64,000 nt of DNA from Schaalia odontolytica (GTDB lineage Bacteria > Actinomycetota > Actinomycetes > Actinomycetales > Actinomycetaceae): NCBI RefSeq assembly GCF_009730335.1, contig NZ_CP046315.1, forward strand, positions 1,178,001 through 1,242,000, given 5' to 3'. The translations under genes were made by a program, and so were the position numbers. Shown here piece by piece: positions 56,431 to 63,941 of this stretch. A model generated the notes under the pieces. The model worked only from the letters and a program-made list of their open reading frames with translations, had not been told where the DNA came from and ran no database searches. Each line of letters starts with the position of its first letter. The first letter of the stretch is position 1.

Positions 56431-56524
56431 CTCCTCGTGTGGAAAAGCCGTTGCTTCTACACGCGATGAGAACGCCTTCAAAGAAAATGATGACAGAAAT
56501 ATTCGGACCCGAGAGGAGAGGGCT

Positions 56525-56812
56525 ATGAGCAAGAAGCAAGAGGGGACCTACCATCTTGCAGGAGGAATGACGGTCACCGATGCCGACCTTGAAGCGGATG
56601 CTCAGCGCTTCGAAGCGGGCGAATGCGACGGAGCGTGGAAGGTTCTCCCTGGGCGTCCGCAGCTCTTCGGCGAGGACACGATGCCGGTCGGCACGCGCCT
56701 GCCCGAATCCCTAGTCCGAGAGCTCGACAAGGTGGCAGGGGAACTCGGTCAGACCCGCAGCGAGCTTGTGCGTCGTTTCATTTCTGACGGCTTGCTAGCA
56801 CTGAAGACATAA
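56525..56812 (+). CDS. Ribbon-helix-helix antitoxin-like protein with N-terminal YHLAGG module
   Basis: 95 residues from ATG 56525, after GAGAGGAGAGG. The N-terminal 40 residues (GTYHLAGGMTVTDADLEADAQRFEAGECDG) recur in the ORF at 60192. The C-terminal 45 residues (TRLPESLVRELDKVAGELGQTRSELVRRFI) form a CopG-like ribbon-helix-helix with the usual R-L-P/TRSELVR pattern, so it should bind DNA as a dimer. No toxin gene follows; a broken transposase does. Either an orphan antitoxin or a transcription regulator. Confidence 0.78.
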   Translation: MSKKQEGTYHLAGGMTVTDADLEADAQRFEAGECDGAWKVLPGRPQLFGEDTMPVGTRLPESLVRELDKVAGELGQTRSELVRRFISDGLLALKT

Positions 56813-56905
56813 GGTTATGGGAGAGCGACCGCCAGTGCGTGGCTACAGATCCTTCTCGTTATATAAAATCCGGATGGACGCATAAGGCGGCAGTGTCCTC
56901 GGCTT

Positions 56906-57748
56906 GGAAAACATGCGTGGAGGCATACTCCCTTCGGCAACAAGCGTGTCGCCATCATCTTGGACTTGACGCCCAGTTCCAATCGCAGTGGTCCCTGCCG
57001 CCTTTTGAATATGATCACGGGCCGCTCCGAAAAAGTGGCTAACACCTAGTCGACCTGTGAGCGCGATGCTGGCGCGTCCACATTGAAATCGTCGCGGTGG
57101 ATGAATTCATCGGTTTCAAGTACGTTGGTGCCGAGGATCTCCCTAGCGCAAGGGCGGGCATGGACCCTTTCCACGTGGTGCACAGCGCGGGGATTGCTGT
57201 CGAAAAGTACCGCAGACGCACCGGGAAGAATCACTTTCGACGTGGGCGGGCCAAGGATCCCCTGTAGAAGGCACGCAGGAAGCTATATGCCAGGTTGTGC
57301 CAGCTCTCGCTACGTCAACAACACCAGCACTCGACTCGTTTGCCAGCGATGAGCATGTCGCCCTAGAAGCTGCCGCAAGCGCATAACAGCGCATGGCCGA
57401 CAGACGCCTACCACGAGCCAGCCCCGCGCGCGGGGAAGGCACTAATGCGAACCGAAACTAACACACTGGCCTTCACGCGTGTACCGTGCCACCAGGCTGA
57501 GCTCATAACGCTGGTAAAACAGTCGAAGGCCGAGCAGGTGACATCCTGGCCTACTTCGACAACACCCTTACACTTCGAAGCGCCCCGCCGAACCTATCAA
57601 CGGTAGCCTCAAACACCTGTGCAGCTCCACTCTCAGATACCGAAATCTTAGCCCCTACATCATCCGAACGCTCGTCGAAATCGGCCGATTCAAACCCCAA
57701 CTGTGTCCAATTATGAAGCGCCCTATTGGGGCTCACAATAATGACTAA
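56906..57748 (+). pseudogene. Decayed ISL3 family transposase
   Basis: Pieces of an ISL3 transposase appear in order in shifting frames: GKHAWRHT (usually DEHVWRHT) at 56906; VAIILDLTP and RLLNMITGRSEKV; EIVAVDEFIGFK and MDPFHVVHSAG; KDPL; DEHVALEA, QRMAD; AYHEPAPRAGKALM; DILAYFDNT; EPINGSLKHLCSSTLRYRNLSPYIIRTLVEI; stop TAA at 57746. At least five frameshifts and one in-frame stop occur, so it is dead. Sequence before 56906 may be its N-terminal part but is too degraded to trace. Inverted repeats were not found. Confidence 0.85.
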
Positions 57749-57854
57749 GCTGTGAAAGCAACTAATCTCGCTGAGAAGTCTTTGGGGTCGCGGCGAAAAT
57801 GTGTAAAAATCGTGGTGCTGCGGACAAAAAGGTAATAAGATTAGCGTTTCTATA

Positions 57855-58364
57855 TTATGAACGTTGAATTCCTTCAAGAATAATGTTGTCGAGCTCCTCT
57901 ACAAAGGCAATTGCAAACTCGGGATAGTTGAGCACTGTCCTCAGTGAAGCCTGCTGAGAGTCTCCGTGAGCAATTTTGTTTCGAAGTGTGACTAAATTGC
58001 TGAGAACTTCTCGGTTGGTGTTAATTCCATTCATGGATACGTTAGATAAGTGTGTCGAGAGATCCTCTCTCCATTTGCCAGAGTATGCTTCGAGGCGTGA
58101 TTCGAGAGTCCTTGGCCAAGGGTTTCGACCTTGGCCATGAGTAGATGCAATGAAAGATTGAATGTTGGGGCTTGATTGGATTTTGGCGTAATGTTCTAGT
58201 AGGCTCTCAAATGCGTACTCAATGTATCCGCAGGATCTGATAACGATTAAGGCGGATAGCGCCTCGGTCTCTTCTGGTTTAAGTGAGCTTGTGTTGGCAT
58301 ATGAGAGTAGCCCGCGAAGGGTTCGCTTTCTGTCTGCTATTCTTTGAAGTATTGTTGCTGCCAT
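57855..58364 (-). CDS. HEPN domain protein (RiboL-PSP-HEPN type), predicted RNase of a defence pair
   Basis: 169 residues from ATG 58364, which lies 4 bp after the DUF262 stop. It is predominantly helical. Arg128 and His133 in RNKIAH fit the R-x4-6-H catalytic motif of HEPN ribonucleases. Family relatives of this layout (MAE_28990/RiboL-PSP-HEPN group) are encoded beside DUF262 proteins in phage-defence and RM loci; that is known from comparative genomics. The local GC is near 47 percent against about 65 or more in the core. A toxin-like or effector role under DUF262 control is inferred. Confidence 0.75.
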   Translation of the reverse strand: MAATILQRIADRKRTLRGLLSYANTSSLKPEETEALSALIVIRSCGYIEYAFESLLEHYAKIQSSPNIQSFIASTHGQGRNPWPRTLESRLEAYSGKWREDLSTHLSNVSMNGINTNREVLSNLVTLRNKIAHGDSQQASLRTVLNYPEFAIAFVEELDNIILEGIQRS

Positions 58365-58368
58365 GGGC

Positions 58369-59529
58369 TTACAAGGTTGTTTCGAGGGTTTGTTGGAAAG
58401 TGTTATCGGCGATTGTACGGCGCGTTGTTGCAGCCTGCAGGTTTGCTGTCGCAACGCTCGTGGCATTTTGGAATGCCTGATCCTGCCGAAGAAGATTAAC
58501 CCAATTATTGATGACTTCCGCGGAGACGTTACTATCTGGCATGGCAATGAAATGGCGAGTGAGTGTCGATAATACAGCCTCTGCATCAGCGGCGTTTACC
58601 AGAGTGCTCGATCGTCTGAATCCATCTGATCCCATTGAAGACGCGAGTGTATTGATTGCTATCTTCAGTGCGGATATGGCCGCTTTGCTTGCTTCGGTTG
58701 ATAAGTCGCTATAGTTCTCAGCGGCTTGGTTGAGAAAGCCTTTAAGTGGTGGTGCATACTTTTCACCCTCCATTGAAAAGGCAAAAATGCGGAGAAGTAG
58801 TTCGTGATCGCGTTTTCGAGTCGGAGTATTTCCGTAAAGTGTGCGCCAGCTATGGTCGTTGCAAATCGAATCTAATTCCCTAAATAGTTGCCCAGAGAAT
58901 AGTGCAATTCTGATTTCGTGTGGAGTTAGGAATGTGCCACCTGTGTTCAGTCGCTCGAATAGTGAATATACTGCGCTGAGTGTGTGGGGGTCATTATTTG
59001 CCTCAATAATTGTACCCTGCATGTATGTGTCGTCAAGTGCGCGTCGAAGATAGGCAGGGAGTGTCTCGATCGTGAGTCCCCTGAAGTTCTCAGTAACATT
59101 ATCGAGTTTGAATGCTGCAGGCCTTTTTCCGCGCATATACTTTCCGGAGTAGAATGCTTGGAGCGTTCGCAATCGTTGTTGTCCGTCGAGGACTAGGAGC
59201 TTGTTGTCTCGGCTCTGGCGTACAAGGAAGATGCCGGGGAGTGGGTATCCAAGGAGGATTGACTCGATGAAGCGATCCATCTGACTCTTTTTCCAGACGT
59301 AGTCTCTTTGGAACCTTTCGGTCGTGAGATCATCGGCATCATAATCGCTTGAAGGAATAATGATGTGGCCGCTATCCAAGCGGCTAATGAGGCTGTCTAC
59401 AGTGAAGTCTTGTGTTCTATAACTTAGTTCGACGTCGCCTGGTGCAATATTTTCGTTAATCTGCGCTTCTTCGTCTTCTGTGAGAAGGGGGCTGTAGTTT
59501 TTCTCGTTTTCGTTGAGTTCGCTAACCAA
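58369..59529 (-). CDS. DUF262 (GmrSD N-terminal-like) protein, likely sensor of a defence pair
   Basis: 386 residues from ATG 59529. ParB-like DUF262 fold: QRDYVWKKSQMDRFIESILLGYPLPG at 74-99 and LVLDGQQRLRTLQAF with DGQQR at 115-119; this motif is a nucleotide/nuclease-active site in GmrS-type and related proteins. The C-terminal half is helical and lacks the DUF1524 HNH nuclease motif of full GmrSD. It is the first gene of a two-gene operon with the HEPN gene, and its base composition is AT-richer than the host, with codons ending in A or T. It probably came by transfer. Confidence 0.85.
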   Translation of the reverse strand: MVSELNENEKNYSPLLTEDEEAQINENIAPGDVELSYRTQDFTVDSLISRLDSGHIIIPSSDYDADDLTTERFQRDYVWKKSQMDRFIESILLGYPLPGIFLVRQSRDNKLLVLDGQQRLRTLQAFYSGKYMRGKRPAAFKLDNVTENFRGLTIETLPAYLRRALDDTYMQGTIIEANNDPHTLSAVYSLFERLNTGGTFLTPHEIRIALFSGQLFRELDSICNDHSWRTLYGNTPTRKRDHELLLRIFAFSMEGEKYAPPLKGFLNQAAENYSDLSTEASKAAISALKIAINTLASSMGSDGFRRSSTLVNAADAEAVLSTLTRHFIAMPDSNVSAEVINNWVNLLRQDQAFQNATSVATANLQAATTRRTIADNTFQQTLETTL

Positions 59530-59867
59530 TGTGACTCCTACGTCGTTGTGATGGGTGTGAAGTCTCGTTGTGTAACATTGTTGGATAGGTTGGACCTGTC
59601 AAACAATGGTTGATCTGAGATTTGAACACTCTTCGTTAGTTTACACTATCACTTAGTTTAGGGATCTGCCTAGTGGTGTCAAGTCAGAGCGGAGAACTTG
59701 TGAGTGCGGTCTTGTTGTGAGTTGGAGTCCATGCAGCACCTCGCCCAGCTTTGTGGTGCAAAAAGGGGTGACGTTCTCGTGTCATTTGTCTGGACGTAAT
59801 GGCATAGGGCGGTGTCATAGGGTGTGAGCAATTTTCGTGTAGTGGTGATGCTGTTTGGTGGCTGATC
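59530..59867. other. AT-rich regulatory region of the DUF262-HEPN operon
   Basis: 338 bp with no gene. On the minus strand: promoter TTGACA-16 bp-TAAACT (59655-59682), TAAACTA sites in direct repeat, and CATTGTT/AACAATG arms (59576-59582 and 59602-59608) around a 19-bp centre in the leader, a possible operator. The 3' half may hold the left end of the IS30 fragment. Confidence 0.5.
59655..59682 (-). promoter_or_regulatory. Promoter of the DUF262-HEPN operon
   Basis: On the minus strand, TTGACA (complement 59677-59682), 16-bp spacer, TAAACT (complement 59655-59660). A second TAAACTA lies just downstream. Start about 59648 gives a leader of roughly 120 nt with a dyad in it. A near-consensus promoter in the island suggests strong basal expression, possibly repressed by the dyad. 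Confidence 0.72.
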
Positions 59868-60066
59868 GTGGGGTGTCGTCGGATGCTTGGAGTCGAGGAT
59901 CGTGCGGCGATCATGGCGGGGGTGAATGTGGGCTTGTCCAAAACGCGCATCGCTCACTTGATTGGGCGTAGCCCCTCGGTCGTGTGCCGTGAGATCGCCC
60001 GCCATACGGGCCCTGACGGGCAGTACCGGGCCGAGGAGGCCGACAAGGCGGCCCGCGATGGAGGGG
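59868..60066 (+). pseudogene. IS30 family transposase N-terminal fragment
   Basis: 66 codons (GTG 59868) match the helix-turn-helix start of IS30 transposases: LGVEDRAAIMAGVNVGLSKTRIAHLIGRSPSVVCREIARH, followed by YRAEEADKAARD. The DDE catalytic part is missing; after about 60066 the frame passes into unrelated sequence and the smc tail copy. So it is a truncated remnant. Confidence 0.8.
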
Positions 60067-60115
60067 GATATGAATTTACTGGCGTGTATCGGGTCATATA
60101 TAGGGGTCTGTTGCT

Positions 60116-60160
60116 GCGTCATGACGGCGGTGTCTCAGCGCCTGACGAACTAGGGGAGTG
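60116..60160. repeat. Right copy of the smc 3'-end direct repeat
   Basis: 38 of 45 positions match the smc end at 56386-56430. It would encode MTAVSQRLTN-stop, against VTTVVSQRLAD-stop in smc. The divergence is spread evenly and includes third positions and two changed residues, as if it came from the smc of a related strain or species. Right boundary of the accessory island. Confidence 0.9.
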
Positions 60161-60191
60161 TGCCGTCACGCGTCGCTGATAGCCTTAACGC

Positions 60192-60503
60192 ATGGTGGAA
60201 CGATGCGACGCACATGAGTGGGACCAAGGCGACAGCTTCGACAATGGCGTTGACTGGGCAGCTTTCGGTGAGCTGAGGACTCGATGCGATGACGTCAGGG
60301 AATCGTGGTGCACGGACGCCGATATCTACGACGAGAAAGGTGCTCCGGCCGCGTTCGATGAACAAAGCATGACTGCCCACGAGGCATGTGAGACCGGTGT
60401 CTATCATCTTGCGGGTGGTTGCGTCGTCACCGATGCTGATCTTGAGGCAGACGCGGCGCGCTTTCAGGATGGAGAGTGCACCGGTGAGTGGAGGATCGTA
60501 TAG
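60192..60503 (+). CDS. Hypothetical protein ending in a truncated YHLAGG antitoxin-like module
   Basis: 103 residues from ATG 60192; no clear ribosome site, and an internal ATG at 60369 (MTAHEACETGVYHLAGG) lines up with the start of the 95-residue antitoxin at 56525. Residues 68-101 (YHLAGGCVVTDADLEADAARFQDGECTGEWRIV) match that protein; the ribbon-helix-helix half is missing and the protein stops there. Likely a truncated copy that may no longer work. The first 60 residues are acidic and unrecognised. Confidence 0.5.
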   Translation: MVERCDAHEWDQGDSFDNGVDWAAFGELRTRCDDVRESWCTDADIYDEKGAPAAFDEQSMTAHEACETGVYHLAGGCVVTDADLEADAARFQDGECTGEWRIV

Positions 60504-60537
60504 GAATCGCTATTCGTATAGCACTATGAAGAGCCAG

Positions 60538-60918
60538 TTACGCGCGTGCCAGCTGAGAGATTCTGGACCGGGAAACGCCCATGATCCAGGCAGTATCGTC
60601 AATGGACAGGCCTGAGGCGCGCAGTGAACGAGCGACCTCGCGGGATTGAGCAGCAGCGGCTGCCTGGGCATCAATGGCATCTTGAGTCGCAGCCTTTGCT
60701 TCTTTGACGGACTGTGCCTGTGGGATAGCTGGAATGATGGTGATATCCCAGTCCCGGTGGTTGACATCTGGGTCAATCGTGTCCAGGTAATCGATCACTT
60801 GCTGTCGGGCGTCGGAAAGGCGTCGGACCTGCGTCATTGCATGGTCGTCGTTTAGGAGCTCCCAGCCACCACCGAGTTTGCTCTCCCACCGCTGGGCGGT
60901 GACGATAATGCTCGTCAT
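60538..60918 (-). CDS. hicB: HicB-like antitoxin with C-terminal helix-turn-helix
   Basis: 126 residues from ATG 60918, 8 nt after AAAGGAG and overlapping the hicA stop (ATGA). N-terminal half fits a HicB ribonuclease-H-like fold (ITIIPAIPQAQSVKEA linker); an alanine-rich helix leads to a C-terminal HTH, SLSIDDTAWIMGVSRSRISQL. It should bind and silence the toxin and repress the operon. Confidence 0.75.
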   Translation of the reverse strand: MTSIIVTAQRWESKLGGGWELLNDDHAMTQVRRLSDARQQVIDYLDTIDPDVNHRDWDITIIPAIPQAQSVKEAKAATQDAIDAQAAAAAQSREVARSLRASGLSIDDTAWIMGVSRSRISQLARA

Positions 60919-61109
60919 TTCTGTTTGCTCCTTTCGATAGCCTCAAGGGCTTGTCGTGTTAATGCGGGCGACACTTCGCGGGTCTGTGTAATAACAACTG
61001 TGATACCGTCCTTCGACCAGACCTCGTGATCCCCTTTTCCTTGGCGGGCGACGAAGCCAGCCTTGAGGAGCTCTCGCTTCAGCTTGCGGTATGGCATTGG
61101 TCGCGTCAT
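60915..61109 (-). CDS. hicA: HicA-like mRNA interferase toxin
   Basis: 64 residues from ATG 61109, short and basic. The double-stranded-RNA-binding-like fold is seen in KLKRELLKAGFVARQGKGDHEVWSK: a glycine-rich turn then the catalytic His28 (GDHEVW, for the family GSHHxY/W). It probably cleaves mRNA in the absence of HicB. First gene of the pair; likely leaderless, with TAAACT ending 6 nt before the ATG. Confidence 0.8.
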   Translation of the reverse strand: MTRPMPYRKLKRELLKAGFVARQGKGDHEVWSKDGITVVITQTREVSPALTRQALEAIERSKQK

Positions 61110-61115
61110 GACGCA

Positions 61116-61144
61116 AGTTTAGTCCCCCTTAACTCGTTGGGCAA
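61116..61144 (-). promoter_or_regulatory. Promoter of hicAB, with leaderless start
   Basis: On the minus strand, TTGCCC (complement 61139-61144), 17 bp, TAAACT (complement 61116-61121), then 6 nt to the hicA ATG. Transcription should start at or next to the start codon, so hicA would be translated without a leader. Confidence 0.6.
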
Positions 61145-61194
61145 TGCGATTGCGGTGATTGCTCGGTAGGTAGGGGTTGGCTGTCCTGCGAAAC

Positions 61195-61224
61195 GCGGGC
61201 GGGGACCCGTTGGTCCCCGCCCGC
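61195..61224 (-). terminator. Hairpin after the DUF7455 gene
   Basis: A perfect 13-bp stem (61195-61207 with 61212-61224) with a CGTT loop, about 40 bp after the stop. No T-run. Confidence 0.7.
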
Positions 61225-61265
61225 GCCTGCAAGCCGTGCGTCCCGCCGCTGCGGGAGGCTCGCTC

Positions 61266-61481
61266 TCAGTCGTTCATGAAATGACGCTCGTCCAGGATCT
61301 GTGCGCCGCCACCCACCAGTGAGGGCAGGTGCTCGTTTGCGTGGTGACCGCAGAAGTAGAGCTGGCCACCCGAAGGCATCGTCGCACGAACCCAGGCGCG
61401 AGCACCGCAGGCGTCGCAACGATTCGCCGCGCTGAGCTGCGGCTCGTCCAGTACGGGGCGTTCAAGAGTCTGTGCGTTCAT
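61266..61481 (-). CDS. DUF7455 family small zinc-ribbon-like protein
   Basis: 71 residues from ATG 61481, after GGAAG. It contains CDACGARAWVRATMPSGGQLYFCGHHANEHLP, the conserved Cys-x2-Cys...Cys-x-His-His block of this actinobacterial family. It is found typically near rpoD and parE, and parE lies divergently next door here. Function unknown, possibly zinc-bound. Confidence 0.9.
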   Translation of the reverse strand: MNAQTLERPVLDEPQLSAANRCDACGARAWVRATMPSGGQLYFCGHHANEHLPSLVGGGAQILDERHFMND

Positions 61482-61715
61482 GCTTCCATCACACACCATC
61501 ACCCCGCCCCGCGCACCCCTGTTCACCCGGGGCGCAATCTATCGCCCGCACGCCGATACAACGAACCGGGGAGCACAAACCCTCCTTCAATATGCCCCAA
61601 CAGCCCCCGAAACGGCACCCACCCGCGCGATCTTGCCCCGGCCTCGTCAATCGTGGAAAGCGTCCCAGAACCCGCGCCACGCGCACCGTTGGCCACAAAC
61701 GAGCCTTGACCCACA

Positions 61716-61728
61716 TATGATGCACATC
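61716..61728 (+). promoter_or_regulatory. Candidate -10 element for leaderless parE
   Basis: TATGAT (61716-61721) ends 7 nt before the GTG at 61729. TTGACC at 61706-61711 is too close to be its -35 and no other hexamer fits well at 17 bp, so the call rests on the -10 and its spacing to the start codon. Confidence 0.45.
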
Positions 61729-63837
61729 GTGACTCCTACCGATGCATCCGACTACAACGCACGGCACCTCTCGGTCCTCGAGGGGCTCGAAGCCGTGCGC
61801 AAGCGCCCCGGCATGTACATCGGCTCCACCGACCACCGGGGCCTCATGCACTGCCTCTGGGAGATCATCGACAACGCGGTCGACGAGGCCCTGGAAGGCC
61901 ACTGCGACACGATCGACGTGCGCCTGCACCCCGACCACTCCGCCTCCGTCGCCGACAACGGCCGAGGCATCCCCGTCGACATCGTCCCCGGACAGGGACT
62001 GACGGGCGTCGAGGTCGTCTACACCAAGCTCCACGCCGGCGGTAAGTTCGGCGGCGGCTCCTACGCGGCCTCGGGCGGCCTCCACGGCGTCGGCGCCTCC
62101 GTCGTTAACGCACTCTCGGCCCGCCTCGACGTACAGGTCGATCGCGGTGGCAAGACCCACGAGATGTGCTTCCGCCGCGGCGAACCCGGCGAATTCGACG
62201 ACTCGAAGCAGCGCACCCCCAACTCGCCCTTCAAGCCGTTCGTGGACGGCTCGACCCTCAAGACGGTCGGCAAGGTGAAGAAATCCCTGACCGGCACGCG
62301 CGTGCGCTTCTGGGCGGACTTCCAGATCTTCCCGTCGACCGAGGGCTTCTCCTGGGAGAACCTGCTGGCGCGCGCTCGCCAGACCGCGTTCCTCGTGCCT
62401 GGCCTGACCATCAACTGCTACGACGAGCGCGGCGAAGAGGAGCTCCACGAGAGTTTCCGCTTCGACGGCGGCGTCGTCGACTTCGCGAACTGGCTGGCCT
62501 CCGACGGCCCCGTCACCGACACGTGGCACATCACGGGTGAGGGCACCTACAACGAGACCGTGCAGGCCCTGGACTCCGAGACCGGGCACCTGCGCGCCAC
62601 CGAGGTCGAGCGCACCTGCGAGGTCGACATCGCGCTGCGCTGGGGCATCGGCTACGACACGACCGTCCAGTCGTTCGTCAACATCATCGCCACCCCCAAG
62701 GGCGGCACCCACGTCACCGGCTTCGAGCAGGCAGTCCTCAAGACCCTGCGCGCCGCGATCGACAAGAACGCGCGCAAGCTCAAGGTCGGCGCGAAGGATG
62801 GCCGCCCCGAAAAGGACGACGTGCAGGCCGGCATGACCGCCGTCATCACCGTGCGCTTCCCCGAGCCTCAGTTCGAGGGACAGACCAAGGAAACGCTGGG
62901 CACTCCCCAGATTCGCACCGTCGTCAACCGCGTGGTCTCCGACTGGCTGAAGGCCAAGTTCGCCTCCTCCAAGCGCGACGACAAGCAGCAGACCTCCCTC
63001 CTCATGGAGAAGGTCGTCGGCGAGATGAAGGCCCGCGTCTCCGCGCGCCTGCACAAGGAGATCTCGCGTAAGAAGAACGCGCTGGAAACCTCCTCGCTGC
63101 CCGCCAAGCTCGCGGACTGCCGCCTCGAGGACGTCGAGGAGACCGAGCTGTTCATCGTCGAGGGCGACTCCGCCCTGGGCACGGCCAAGGCCGCGCGCAA
63201 CTCCCACTACCAGGCCCTGTTCCCGATTCGAGGAAAGATCCTCAACGTGCAGAAGGCCTCGACCGCGGACATGCTGGCCAACGCCGAGTGCGCCAACATC
63301 ATCCAGGTGATCGGCGCGGGCTCGGGCCGTACCTTCGACCTGTCCCAGGCTCGCTACGGCAAGGTCATCCTCATGACGGACGCCGACGTCGACGGCGCGC
63401 ACATCCGCACCCTGCTGCTGACCCTGTTCTTCCGCTACATGCGCCCCATGGTCGAGGCCGGCCGCATCTACGCCGCCGTCCCGCCCCTGCACCGTATCGA
63501 GGTCGCGGGCAAGGGACGCAAGAAGCGCGAGTACATCTACACCTACTCCGAGGACGAGCTGCATCGTAAGCTCGCCGCCCTGCGCCGCTCGGGCCGCACG
63601 TGGAAGGAACCCATCCAGCGGTACAAGGGTCTGGGTGAGATGGATGCTGACCAGCTGGCGGAGACCACGATGGACCGGGCCCACCGCTCGCTGCGCCGCA
63701 TCACGCTGGCCGACGAGGAAGCCCTGCGCCAGGCGGAGGACGTTTTTGAGCTGCTCATGGGCTCGACGGTGGGCCCGCGCAAGGAGTTCATTGTCGAGGA
63801 ATCCGCGGGGCTGGATCGTACGCGCATCGACGCGTAA
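61729..63837 (+). CDS. parE: Type IIA topoisomerase subunit B (ParE/GyrB)
   Basis: ATPase subunit of a DNA topoisomerase. The likely start is GTG 61729 (MTPTDASDYNARHLSVLEGL), giving 702 residues; ATGs at 61717 and 61720 are alternatives and the long upstream frame is not supported. GHKL motifs: EIIDNAVDEALEGH, DNGRGIPVD, GGLHGVGASVVNALS. Toprim: FIVEGDSALG and MTDADVDGAHIRTLLLTLFFR. The C-terminus ends QRYKGLGEMDADQLAETTMD. Position beside the DUF7455 gene and the length suggest ParE (topoisomerase IV), but GyrB is not excluded by eye. Confidence 0.95.
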   Translation: MTPTDASDYNARHLSVLEGLEAVRKRPGMYIGSTDHRGLMHCLWEIIDNAVDEALEGHCDTIDVRLHPDHSASVADNGRGIPVDIVPGQGLTGVEVVYTKLHAGGKFGGGSYAASGGLHGVGASVVNALSARLDVQVDRGGKTHEMCFRRGEPGEFDDSKQRTPNSPFKPFVDGSTLKTVGKVKKSLTGTRVRFWADFQIFPSTEGFSWENLLARARQTAFLVPGLTINCYDERGEEELHESFRFDGGVVDFANWLASDGPVTDTWHITGEGTYNETVQALDSETGHLRATEVERTCEVDIALRWGIGYDTTVQSFVNIIATPKGGTHVTGFEQAVLKTLRAAIDKNARKLKVGAKDGRPEKDDVQAGMTAVITVRFPEPQFEGQTKETLGTPQIRTVVNRVVSDWLKAKFASSKRDDKQQTSLLMEKVVGEMKARVSARLHKEISRKKNALETSSLPAKLADCRLEDVEETELFIVEGDSALGTAKAARNSHYQALFPIRGKILNVQKASTADMLANAECANIIQVIGAGSGRTFDLSQARYGKVILMTDADVDGAHIRTLLLTLFFRYMRPMVEAGRIYAAVPPLHRIEVAGKGRKKREYIYTYSEDELHRKLAALRRSGRTWKEPIQRYKGLGEMDADQLAETTMDRAHRSLRRITLADEEALRQAEDVFELLMGSTVGPRKEFIVEESAGLDRTRIDA

Positions 63838-63904
63838 TTACGGGCAAAAATCACCGCGCGCTGCCCAAACGTTCACGCGCGTTGACCAAATGTCAAGCGC
63901 CAGT

Positions 63905-63934
63905 GTGACTAAAGGCCCGAATAGCCGGTAGGAT
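63905..63934 (+). promoter_or_regulatory. Promoter of the last, partial gene
   Basis: GTGACT (63905-63910), 18 bp, TAGGAT (63929-63934), then 7 nt to the ATG at 63942: again a leaderless layout. Upstream, TTGAC-caaat-GTCAA (63882-63896) is a small dyad that could be an operator. Confidence 0.5.
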
Positions 63935-63941
63935 ATCTGCC

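Noticed and set aside
57551-57877. 108-codon minus-strand open frame over the ISL3 remnant end
   Set aside because: It covers the conserved C-terminus of the decayed transposase on the opposite strand and has no ribosome site.
60538-61109. Possible prophage repressor pair instead of hicAB
   Set aside because: The small basic HicA fold with GDHEVW and the ATGA overlap fit hicAB better; no other phage genes are near.
61489-63684. 731-codon minus-strand open frame opposite parE
   Set aside because: Shadow of parE; composition (AGLDHGAH-like and poly-hydrophilic stretches) has no family sense.
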